DNA from: Acidobacteriota bacterium
Lineage (GTDB): Bacteria; Acidobacteriota; Terriglobia; Acidiferrales; UBA7541
Length of the DNA stretch: 12,024 bases
Assembly: GCA_003161195.1 (NCBI GenBank)
Contig: PMOV01000212.1
Span: forward strand, 2,315-14,338
Direction of reading: 5' to 3'
Below, one piece after another: positions 1 to 6,791 of this stretch. The number at the start of each line of letters is the position of its first letter. The first letter of the stretch is position 1. The position numbers were made by a program, and so were the translations under genes. The notes beneath the pieces were generated by a model. It was not told where the DNA came from. It worked only from the letters and a program-made list of their open reading frames with translations, and made no database searches.

Positions 1-770
1 TTGGCGATGAGCCGCAGGATTTCGTCGGTCAGCGTGGCCATCGCCGCGAAGGATTCCACTTCCTGGTCGGTCAGCTTCGGAGACTGCAACACGGCGCGCT
101 GCACCACTTTGTTGGAGTCGCGGATGAGCGTGCGGCGCGCATCGGCACCGCCTTTGACCGCGAATTTTACGCGCTCGGCGACGTTCATCTTAGCCAGGCG
201 TTGCAACAGCGTTTGCCGCTTGCCGGCGTCGGGCTCGGCGGCCGCCGCGGCTTCTTCCAGTGCCGCTTGATCCAGGGGTTCGCCCGGCCCATGCAGTCCG
301 CGCAGCAGACTCTTCTGCTCCACGGTGACGGAAGCGGAATGTTCCAGCGCCTGCACCAAGGCCAGCGAGTCGCTGAGGCGCTCGAGATCGTCCGCGAGTT
401 CGTGCAGTTGGGCGGCGGAAAGATGCGGCACGACGTGCGCCAGGCAACTGGCCGGACAATTGCGGTTTTGCAGCAGGGCCTCGGCGATGCCGGGCTTGTC
501 CGCGTAATTCTCAGCGGCATAAGCGAACACCGCCGGCAGGGTACCTTCAAGTTTCACGGCCGCGACAAAAGCTTCGTGCGAGAGCGAGACGAGCGCTTCC
601 TGCGCGCGCGTGGCCACCATCTCGTCAGGATCGCTGGCCAGCACCACCAGAATTTCCGCGCGGTCCGCGGGAGAAAGATGTGCGCCGCCCGAGCACACCG
701 CCAGCTTGCGCTCTCGGGTGGCGCGGTCCTGGCGCAGGTCTCGAATAACTTCAGGGCTGAGGGTTTCCAC
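1..770 (-). CDS. HEAT/LRV-like helical repeat protein, partial (C-terminus beyond window)
   Basis: The minus-strand frame from GTG at 770 is open to the window edge (256 codons, no stop). The protein is rich in Leu, Ala and Glu and looks like stacked short helices: a pair near residues 34-65, others near 97-130, and an LRV-type stretch at about 209-256 with LIRDSN, VVQRAVLQSP and LTDQEVESFA. Such repeats usually form protein-binding solenoids. I see no signal peptide, membrane segment or catalytic motif, so the function is unknown. An in-frame TGA at 783-785 limits the start to GTG 770 or CTG 779. A GAGG lies about 10 bases before GTG 770. The first 20 bases overlap the end of the RodZ-like gene, so the two are probably co-transcribed and translationally coupled. 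Overlapping plus-strand frames have no recognisable protein character. Confidence 0.82.
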   Translation of the reverse strand, partial: METLSPEVIRDLRQDRATRERKLAVCSGGAHLSPADRAEILVVLASDPDEMVATRAQEALVSLSHEAFVAAVKLEGTLPAVFAYAAENYADKPGIAEALLQNRNCPASCLAHVVPHLSAAQLHELADDLERLSDSLALVQALEHSASVTVEQKSLLRGLHGPGEPLDQAALEEAAAAAEPDAGKRQTLLQRLAKMNVAERVKFAVKGGADARRTLIRDSNKVVQRAVLQSPKLTDQEVESFAAMATLTDEILRLIA

Positions 771-1572
771 CGGCTGCAGGCCTCACGTCGGTTTGACTGA
801 GCACCATTGTACCGGAGGCGCCGGGCGGGCCGAGCGGCCGCATCACTTGATGGTTCAATTCCAGCAACACCGCGCTGGAGTCGGCGGCCGTGACTTCAAA
901 GTGGTCGTGCGCGGGGAAATGGCGGTTTACGCCGGCGGGCAGTTCGCCATCGAGCAGCAGCTTATCGTCGGCCAGGATGCGCACGCGCGTTGCGGCGGAG
1001 GTAGAGACCGAGAGATCGAGCGGCGCAGCTCCCGAGTCCGAAACCATCCCATCTGCCAGGGCAGGCAGTGAGCCGGGCGGGGATAACACCGCCCCCGACG
1101 TTGGCGATGACGCGGTGTCTTGTTGCGCGGGCGTTGTGGGTGAATCTGGCGACGCGCCCCGTAACGCCGAAGTGTGCTGAGAGCCGCGCCGCGCAGCGTA
1201 CCAGCGCCAGGCGTAGCGTCCGCCAAAGAACAGGCCCACGAGCAGGGCAACGACCAACACAACCGCCAGAGCAGGAAACCAGGCCGGGGCAGAGGGAATG
1301 GGATCGTCGGGTTTGGTCACGCCGTGGGACAGATCCCCGCGCGCGAGATCATATTCACCGAGAAGTTCTTCTTCATCCAGACCAAGATATCCGGCGATCG
1401 TGCGCACGAAGCCGCGTCCGAAAACGCCGCCGGGCAGTTTAGACCACTCTTCATTCTCGAGGGCTTCGAGGAAGCGCTGAGAAATGCGCGTCGATTTGGT
1501 GAGTTCGTCGAGCGACACTTCGCGCATCTCGCGTTCGCGCTTCAGCCGCTGACCGAAACTGCCCTTGGCCAT
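751..1572 (-). CDS. rodZ: RodZ-like protein: HTH, one membrane helix, DUF4115-type C-terminal domain
   Basis: This encodes 273 residues. Residues 4-72 form a RodZ-type Cro/CI-like helix-turn-helix (GQRLKREREMREVSLDELTK, then STRISQRFLEALEN and a GFVRTIAGYLGLD end). One membrane helix spans about 98-118 and is followed by the basic RYAWRWYAARR. A Ser/Thr/Pro/Ala-rich linker covers about 130-183. The C-terminal beta domain at about 185-262 (VRILADDKLLLDGEL, LLELN) matches the DUF4115 pattern. In E. coli RodZ the cytoplasmic HTH binds MreB and the periplasmic part helps keep rod shape; no DNA target is known for that HTH. The ATG at 1572 is chosen because the HTH begins immediately; the open frame reaches 1845 but that extension has no domain-like sequence. 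It is transcribed away from the diguanylate cyclase and overlaps the downstream repeat-protein gene by 20 bases. Calling it a true RodZ orthologue rather than an HTH_25 relative is moderately sure. Confidence 0.85.
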   Translation of the reverse strand: MAKGSFGQRLKREREMREVSLDELTKSTRISQRFLEALENEEWSKLPGGVFGRGFVRTIAGYLGLDEEELLGEYDLARGDLSHGVTKPDDPIPSAPAWFPALAVVLVVALLVGLFFGGRYAWRWYAARRGSQHTSALRGASPDSPTTPAQQDTASSPTSGAVLSPPGSLPALADGMVSDSGAAPLDLSVSTSAATRVRILADDKLLLDGELPAGVNRHFPAHDHFEVTAADSSAVLLELNHQVMRPLGPPGASGTMVLSQTDVRPAAGGNPQP

Positions 1573-1752
1573 AACTCGAGCTTGCCCCCGTGCCGCGTGC
1601 CCAAAAAATACTGAGGAACAGTGTAACTGAAGCGGCGGAATTCTTAGCGGTGGAGGGAGATCGGCGGTGAAAATTGTCGGGGCCTTTTGGGGGAGGGCAA
1701 GGTCGACCCGAGCCCTCGAGCGAATTATGGACCTATTTTGGGAGTTCGACGA

Positions 1753-1768
1753 ATCCTCCGAAGAGGAT
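1753..1768 (-). other. Perfect 6-bp hairpin with UUCG tetraloop
   Basis: Read on the minus strand the sequence is ATCCTC-TTCG-GAGGAT, a perfect 6-bp stem closed by C(UUCG)G, an exceptionally stable RNA tetraloop. No T-run follows on either strand, so it is not a standard intrinsic terminator. It lies about 180 bases upstream of the rodZ-like ATG and would be in that mRNA leader only if transcription starts upstream of it. The stem includes GGAGGA, an SD-like word, but no start codon is close enough for this to matter clearly. Confidence 0.4.
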
Positions 1769-1800
1769 GGCAAGAACGCCACGCCTGTACCACGAGTGGG

Positions 1801-1830
1801 TTGCGTGCCTTTTTCCGGGGCGCCTATACT
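1801..1830 (+). promoter_or_regulatory. Candidate sigma-70-type promoter for the diguanylate cyclase
   Basis: TTGCGT at 1801-1806 and TATACT at 1825-1830 are separated by 18 bases. The -10 word matches the TATAAT consensus at five of six positions and the -35 word at three. A transcript would begin near 1837, 20 bases before GTG 1858 and about 93 before GTG 1930. This is pattern matching only. Confidence 0.4.
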
Positions 1831-1929
1831 GGCGGGTGATCGCATTTTCCCGGGGGTGTGCGCCTCTGCGCCGCCCGGCCGGGCGCAGCGTGCTGGAATA
1901 AAATTCTAGAGGAACAGGGCCGACCACGC

Positions 1930-3132
1930 GTGGAGGAAGTAAAGCAATTTCCGGCGGTGGAGCGTCGCCGAAATCTGGCGGTGTCTTTCGAGCAGCGCGA
2001 AGCGGGAGAGGTGGCGGTCTTCCAGGAACTGGGGAAGGCGCTCACTTCGTCGCTGCAACTCGATCAGGTGCTCCGTACCATCATGGAGAAAATCGACGAA
2101 TTTCTGCGCCCAGACAACTGGTCGCTGCTGTTGCTCGATCAGGAAAAACAGGAGCTGTATTTTGAGCTGGCGGTGGGCAAGGCTTCACAGGCGCTGAAAG
2201 ATGTGCGCGTAAAGGTAGGGCAAGGTATCGCGGGCTGGGTGGCGGAGCACGGCGAAACCGTGGTGGTGCCGGATACCGCGAAAGACACGCGTTTCTTCTC
2301 GCAGGTAGACGAAAAGACCAAAACCGAGACGCAATCGATCGTGGCGGTGCCCGTGAAGTTCCGCGACACCTGCCTGGGCGTGATCGAGCTGATCAACTGT
2401 ATCGGCCCAGACGGCTTTGATCCACGGGATTTGAAATTGCTCGAAGCGCTCTCGGATTTTGCGGCCATTGCGCTGGAGAATGCCCGCCACGTGAAGCGCA
2501 TTCATGAACTGACCATTACCGACGATTGCACCTCGCTGTATAACGCCCGGCACATGGGCTTCATCCTGGAGACGGAGATTTACCGTTCGCAACGGTATAA
2601 CTACGAATTTTCCCTGGTGTTCATCGACCTCGATCATTTCAAGCAAGTGAACGATACGCATGGGCATTTGGTCGGTTCGCGGCTGCTGGCGGAGATTGGC
2701 AATGCTCTGAAATCGCGCTGCCGGCTCATCGATTTTGCGTTTCGCTACGGTGGAGACGAGTTCGTAATTCTGCTGCCGCAAACGTCCAAAGAGAATGCTC
2801 TTAACGTGGCGCGCCGGTTGCACAAGCTGATTCGCAATAGCAAGTGGCTATCGCCCGAGGGCTTGAGCATTCGCGTGACGCCCAGTTTGGGCGTGGCGTC
2901 GTATCCGGTGGATTCCCGAACGAAAGAGGGACTGCTGCACCTGGCGGACGAAGCCATGTACCTGGTGAAGAACAACAGCCGGGATAGCGTGGCGGCCGCT
3001 AACATCGGTATTTTGCCGGACACGCTGCCGGGCGCCGAGCCGCTGGCGGATAGCGAGTTTGATGCGGAGTTCGAGGCGCCGTTGGATCCGACTAAGAAGG
3101 TTACCGTGGAACGGCGGCGCGAAGGCGCGTGA
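1930..3132 (+). CDS. GAF-GGDEF diguanylate cyclase
   Basis: It is predicted to make the second messenger c-di-GMP from two GTP. From the GTG at 1930 it has 400 residues. A GAF sensor domain lies at about 36-186 (LTSSLQLDQVLRTIMEKI, GQGIAGWVAEHGE, VAVPV, GVIELIN). A GGDEF domain follows at about 196-360. The active-site motif YGGDEF is intact (GGDEF at 274-278), and RLID at 265-268 sits exactly five residues before it, the product-inhibition I-site spacing known from PleD. There is no EAL or HD-GYP domain, so a degrading activity is not expected. No membrane segment is visible, so it is probably cytosolic; the GAF ligand is unknown. A 30-residue acidic then basic tail follows the GGDEF domain. 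The start is uncertain: GTG 1858 would add 24 non-conserved-looking residues, while GTG 1930 has an AGGG about 10 bases upstream. Confidence 0.9.
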   Translation: MEEVKQFPAVERRRNLAVSFEQREAGEVAVFQELGKALTSSLQLDQVLRTIMEKIDEFLRPDNWSLLLLDQEKQELYFELAVGKASQALKDVRVKVGQGIAGWVAEHGETVVVPDTAKDTRFFSQVDEKTKTETQSIVAVPVKFRDTCLGVIELINCIGPDGFDPRDLKLLEALSDFAAIALENARHVKRIHELTITDDCTSLYNARHMGFILETEIYRSQRYNYEFSLVFIDLDHFKQVNDTHGHLVGSRLLAEIGNALKSRCRLIDFAFRYGGDEFVILLPQTSKENALNVARRLHKLIRNSKWLSPEGLSIRVTPSLGVASYPVDSRTKEGLLHLADEAMYLVKNNSRDSVAAANIGILPDTLPGAEPLADSEFDAEFEAPLDPTKKVTVERRREGA

Positions 3133-3274
3133 CTGGCTGTCCCCCTGAATAGCGCAAATCGCCAAACCGGCGTCACATCGCTGAACGCGGAAACCGCACG
3201 CGGCACCTGCTCTTGCAAACCACCTCAATACTCCTGTTCTATACAGCGGCGTGGAATTTTGCTTAACTGAAAAT

Positions 3275-5899
3275 ATGAAACGCAGTGAAGCGGCGCGCTA
3301 TGCGCGATGGTCAGCCAGCGTAGCTTTGGTCTTGGCCCTGGTGACCGCCGGGGTGTATCTGCAGCGCGGGTGGAAGGCGCGCGTGGAGCGCAAGAATGCG
3401 CCGGCGGCTGCGGCGGCCAACGTCTCACGGCAGTCGAACGGTCTGAATTTCTCCAAGGTGGAGGGGAATCGCAAGGTGTTTACCGTGGAAGCCTCGAAGT
3501 CCACGGATTTCAAGGATCGCGATTCCACGGAGTTGGAGGCCGTGGTCATCACCATTTTTGGCAAGAATGGCGACCGGCATGACGTGATTCACACGCAGAG
3601 TTGCCAGTATGGCAAGACCGACGGCAACGTGGTTTGCAGCGGGGCGGTCCGCATGGACCTCGAGAGCGCGGCGGACGCTGAGAAGGTAGATGCGTCTGCA
3701 AAAGACGGGCTGGCGGCAACGATTCCACAGGTCATGCACGTTCAGACCCGTGCCGTCAGTTTCAATCGCGCCAGCGGCATGGCCTCGACGGCGGAGCCGG
3801 TGATCTTTGATTTCCCGAACGGCGGCGGGGATGGCGTGGGGATGGAATATCAGTCAGAAGCCGGAACGGTGAAGCTGCTGAAGGATGTGCACGTGAGGTT
3901 ACGGCCGCCGCCCACCGCCGCGCCCGGAAAGCCGAAAGCGCCCGGAAAATCGCCAGCGCCCAGAAAGCCGAAAGCGCCGGTGCCGGTTCCCGCGGGAGGT
4001 TCCGCGAAGGGTGGCGAAGAGGTGCTGGTGACCGGTTCGAGCCTGGATTTTGCACGCGCCTTGCGGCGCATTCATGTGCAAGGGCCAGCCACGGCGGAGT
4101 CCAAGACCACGCGGCTGACTTCCGCGGAGTTGACCATGGAACTGGACGCACAATTTCGCGCGCAAAAGCTGACGGCCTCCGGCAACGTGAACGATCAGCA
4201 GCCGCAAATGGTTTCGCACGGCGACGCAGGCACGATGCAGGTCAGCGCGGACCGGCTAACCGCGGACTTCGCGCCCGGGGGCTGGGTGACCGCGGCGGAA
4301 GCGCAAGGCGCGGTCAAAAGCGTGCGGCTGACGGATGCGGAGCGGGACGACGCCACTTCGGAGGATGCCACGGTGGCCATGTGGCCTCGCGTAAACCAGG
4401 TGAAGGAATTGAATTTGCGCGGCAATGTGACGCTGAAGTCGTTGGCCACCGCGAGTGGGGATTCGCGCACGCTGCATAGCAGCGCGGTACGCATGGCGTT
4501 CAGCGGCGGCCACGAGAACGAGCAAAGCCGTCCTCTACAAGCCGAAACCCTGGCGCCGGGACGTATGGAATGGACGGACAGCAGCGGGAAGAGCATTACC
4601 GGAGCGCCGCCACCGAGGGCGGCAGGTGTGTCCGTTGCCGCGAAAAATAAGTCGAACGTCGCCAATGGTACTGGCGGCGCTGAACCTCCCACCGTGGGTT
4701 ATACCACCCTGACGGCGGACAAATTGCAATTGGCTTTTGATGGCGCGGGCAAGCCGAAACAACTGCAGGCCGATGGCCGCGTGCAGACGGAACGGACCAT
4801 GGAAGGCAAGCCGACGCAAACGGCTACGGCACAGAGCGGCGTTGCGCAACTGCTGCCGGCGGGCGGATGGTCGCAGCTGGACTTGAATGGCAACGTGAAA
4901 CTGCGCGAGGCGGACCGCAACGGCCGCTCCGACCACGCCATGTTCCGGCGCGTCGAGCAGACCGCGACGTTGACCGGACATGCGTTTGTACGCGATGCCA
5001 CCACGGAGACCACCGCGGCGCGCATCGTATTTGTGCAGAATACCGGCGATATTCACGCGGAGGGCGCGGTACGTTCTACGGACTTCTCCGCGCACGACAG
5101 CGCCGTCCAGTTGGCGCCGGCTCCGACGCATGTAACTTCAGACGCGCTGCAGGCAAACTCTCAGGCCGGCCGCGCGCTGTATACCGGCCACGCGCGGATG
5201 TGGCAGGGAGAGTCGGTGCTGGAGGCCGACGCCATCGAATTGCTGCGCGAGACGCGGGTGATGAATGCCAACGGCAACATTCGCGCCGTATTTCCACAAT
5301 CGCCCGCGATGCCTGCGGCCGGCGCGGGGTCGACGGTCGTGCAGACCTCTGGTACGGCATTGTCTCCAGCGGGGCCGCTCACATCAGGGCAGCCCGCCAG
5401 CAACAAGAAGATCAACCTGTGGCATGTAACCGCGCAGTCGCTCGTGTACAACGATTTAGAGAATCATGCGCACCTCGAACACGACGTCATTGCGATATCC
5501 CAGGATCAGAAGATGCGCGCGCCGATCGTGGACCTGTATTTCACGCGGGGCGCCAATGGAGCTCCGCCGGCGGCGGCGATTGGCGCCAATGACGGGCCGC
5601 ACGGAGATGGCAAGACGTCCGCCCCGCTCGCCGGGCCGCAGCAAATCAGCAAAGCCATCGGCAGTGGAGGAGTCACCGTCGACGAAGGGGGACGCAAAGC
5701 CGTGGCGGAACACGGCGTATACACCGCCTCTGACGGAAAATTCGTCATGACCGGCGGAACGCCCACGCTTTACGACGGCACGGATGGCACCACTGTCGGC
5801 CGTCAATTGACCTTCTTTTTAGCGAATGATACGATCATCGTCGATTCGGAAAATGGTCCACGTATTTTGACCCGGCATCGCGTCGACAAAGACAGATAG
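3275..5899 (+). CDS. lptC: Long LptC-like periplasmic LPS export protein with LptA/OstA-like repeats
   Basis: It probably carries lipopolysaccharide from the inner-membrane LptBFG exporter through the periplasm. From ATG 3275 it has 874 residues, against about 190 for E. coli LptC. An N-terminal membrane anchor spans about 12-31. An LptC-like beta domain lies at about 50-205 (VFTVEASKSTDFKD, VVITIFGKNGDRHDVIHTQ). A Pro/Lys linker at 216-240 is built on 18-bp repeats. Then come several OstA/LptA-like beta-repeat blocks: about 245-440 (VTGSSLDFARALRRIHVQG, LTASGNV), 485-690 (LTADKLQLAF, LDLNGNVKL, IHAEGAV, MNANGNI) and 720-870. The last ends VGRQLTFFLANDTIIVDS, as LptA proteins do. GTG 3251 is an alternative start; neither has a clear SD. 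Only a weak promoter is seen (TTGCAA 3213, TATACA 3240, spacing too long). lptB follows after 29 bases, supporting the Lpt role. The LptC part is secure; domain borders are estimates. Confidence 0.82.
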   Translation: MKRSEAARYARWSASVALVLALVTAGVYLQRGWKARVERKNAPAAAAANVSRQSNGLNFSKVEGNRKVFTVEASKSTDFKDRDSTELEAVVITIFGKNGDRHDVIHTQSCQYGKTDGNVVCSGAVRMDLESAADAEKVDASAKDGLAATIPQVMHVQTRAVSFNRASGMASTAEPVIFDFPNGGGDGVGMEYQSEAGTVKLLKDVHVRLRPPPTAAPGKPKAPGKSPAPRKPKAPVPVPAGGSAKGGEEVLVTGSSLDFARALRRIHVQGPATAESKTTRLTSAELTMELDAQFRAQKLTASGNVNDQQPQMVSHGDAGTMQVSADRLTADFAPGGWVTAAEAQGAVKSVRLTDAERDDATSEDATVAMWPRVNQVKELNLRGNVTLKSLATASGDSRTLHSSAVRMAFSGGHENEQSRPLQAETLAPGRMEWTDSSGKSITGAPPPRAAGVSVAAKNKSNVANGTGGAEPPTVGYTTLTADKLQLAFDGAGKPKQLQADGRVQTERTMEGKPTQTATAQSGVAQLLPAGGWSQLDLNGNVKLREADRNGRSDHAMFRRVEQTATLTGHAFVRDATTETTAARIVFVQNTGDIHAEGAVRSTDFSAHDSAVQLAPAPTHVTSDALQANSQAGRALYTGHARMWQGESVLEADAIELLRETRVMNANGNIRAVFPQSPAMPAAGAGSTVVQTSGTALSPAGPLTSGQPASNKKINLWHVTAQSLVYNDLENHAHLEHDVIAISQDQKMRAPIVDLYFTRGANGAPPAAAIGANDGPHGDGKTSAPLAGPQQISKAIGSGGVTVDEGGRKAVAEHGVYTASDGKFVMTGGTPTLYDGTDGTTVGRQLTFFLANDTIIVDSENGPRILTRHRVDKDR
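3920..3991 (+). repeat. Three 18-bp tandem units plus one degenerate unit in the lptC linker
   Basis: Units at 3920-3937, 3938-3955 and 3956-3973 differ by a few bases and encode APGKPK, APGKSP and APRKPK. A degenerate fourth (3974-3991) encodes APVPVP. The repeat is in frame, so copy-number change would lengthen or shorten the flexible Pro/Lys linker between the LptC-like and OstA-like parts without breaking the gene. Confidence 0.85.
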
Positions 5900-5928
5900 G
5901 CCATCCCACCCGGTAAACTTGGCGAGGT

Positions 5929-6654
5929 ATGCAGAAGCTCCAGGCCATTGAGTTAAGCAAGTCCTATCGTGGTCGTAAGGTTGTGGACGACGTTGAAGTA
6001 GAGATAGGCCAAGGCGAAGTGGTCGGCCTGCTAGGGCCGAACGGCGCGGGGAAAACCACCACTTTTTACATGATCGTAGGCCTGGCGCGGCCAGATTCCG
6101 GACGGGTGTTGCTTAACGACAATGAAATCACGGATTTACCAATGTACTTGCGGGCGCGCAGCGGGATCAGCTACCTGCCGCAGGAGCCTTCGGTGTTCCG
6201 GCAGTTAACCAGCGAACAGAACCTTTTGGCCGTCCTGGAGACCCTTCCCTTGACCCCGGAGCAGCAACGTGACCGCCTCGAAGAGCTGTTGGTGCAAATG
6301 GGGCTCGAGACCGTACGTACCAGCAAGGCCTACACCTTGTCCGGCGGGGAGCGGCGCAGGCTGGAAATCGCCCGTTCCCTCACCCTGCAACCGCACTTTA
6401 TTCTGCTGGACGAACCCTTTTCCGGTATCGACCCCCTCACCGTAAAGGACTTACAGGAGATCATTCGGGACTTGGCGCGCACCGGCATTGGAGTACTCAT
6501 TACGGACCATAACGTCCGCGAAACCCTGGACGTGACCGACCGCGCATATATCTTGAAAAGTGGCAAAATATTCCGTAAGGGCACACCGGACGAATTGAGC
6601 AGTGATCCTGAGGTGCGCCGGGTGTATCTCGGCGACCACTTCCGGCTCAATTAG
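5929..6654 (+). CDS. lptB: LptB, ATPase of the LPS export ABC transporter
   Basis: It hydrolyses ATP on the cytoplasmic face of the inner membrane to drive LPS extraction by LptF/LptG into the LptC/LptA bridge. At 241 residues it is the same length as E. coli LptB. All ABC motifs are intact: Walker A GPNGAGKTT at 36-44, Q-loop Gln85 in YLPQEPSVF, signature LSGGE at 137-141, Walker B ILLDEP at 158-163 and the H-loop His194 in ITDHNVRETLD. The SYLPQEPSVFR, FSGIDPL and ITDHNVRETL words are typical of LptB rather than of amino-acid ABC ATPases. It begins 29 bases after the lptC stop and is probably in the same operon. The GAGG before ATG 5929 is unusually close (one base), so initiation may depend on coupling. 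The permease genes lptF and lptG are not in this window. Confidence 0.95.
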   Translation: MQKLQAIELSKSYRGRKVVDDVEVEIGQGEVVGLLGPNGAGKTTTFYMIVGLARPDSGRVLLNDNEITDLPMYLRARSGISYLPQEPSVFRQLTSEQNLLAVLETLPLTPEQQRDRLEELLVQMGLETVRTSKAYTLSGGERRRLEIARSLTLQPHFILLDEPFSGIDPLTVKDLQEIIRDLARTGIGVLITDHNVRETLDVTDRAYILKSGKIFRKGTPDELSSDPEVRRVYLGDHFRLN

Positions 6655-6791
6655 CGTTCCATTGCCTGCGATGGCGCGCATCGGCCGGCTCTTTGGCGCA
6701 TACTCGATTCGGCTGCGGCGTCCGACCCGCTCGGCATCGCTCGCGTCCGCAGGTCGTGCCTACTCTTGCGAAGGATGGGAAATTAACCGGC

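Larger units (their letters stand above)
1573..1929. promoter_or_regulatory. Divergent intergenic region between rodZ-like gene and diguanylate cyclase
   Basis: About 360 bases separate the two divergent starts (about 285 if the cyclase starts at GTG 1858). No convincing gene lies here; the open frames lack domain-like sequence. It must hold the promoter for the rodZ pair on the minus strand and one for the cyclase on the plus strand. The plus-strand candidate is listed separately. On the minus strand the best -10-like words are TACACT and TAAGAA, but neither has a good -35 at normal spacing, so I do not call one. A compact UUCG-loop hairpin sits at 1753-1768. Confidence 0.6.

Noticed and set aside
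201..800. 199-codon plus-strand frame
   Set aside because: It lies opposite the repeat-protein gene. Its composition (many Arg, Gln, His, Gly) is that of a shadow frame, whereas the minus frame gives regular amphipathic helices and overlaps rodZ in an operon-like way.
1075..1094. GGGCGG / CCGCCC inverted repeat with an 8-base loop
   Set aside because: It is inside the rodZ-like coding sequence in the Pro/Ser-rich linker, with no T-run; GC-rich codons explain it.
3133..3274. Possible terminator or small gene between the cyclase and lptC
   Set aside because: Only a 4-bp GCGG-AAA-CCGC stem without a T-run is present, and no short frame has both a start and a ribosome-binding site.
6752..6769. 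Possible sigma-54 (-24/-12) promoter before rpoN, with TTGC near 6766
   Set aside because: The nearest upstream GG is 14 bases from the GC instead of the required 10, and the TGGCAC word is absent.
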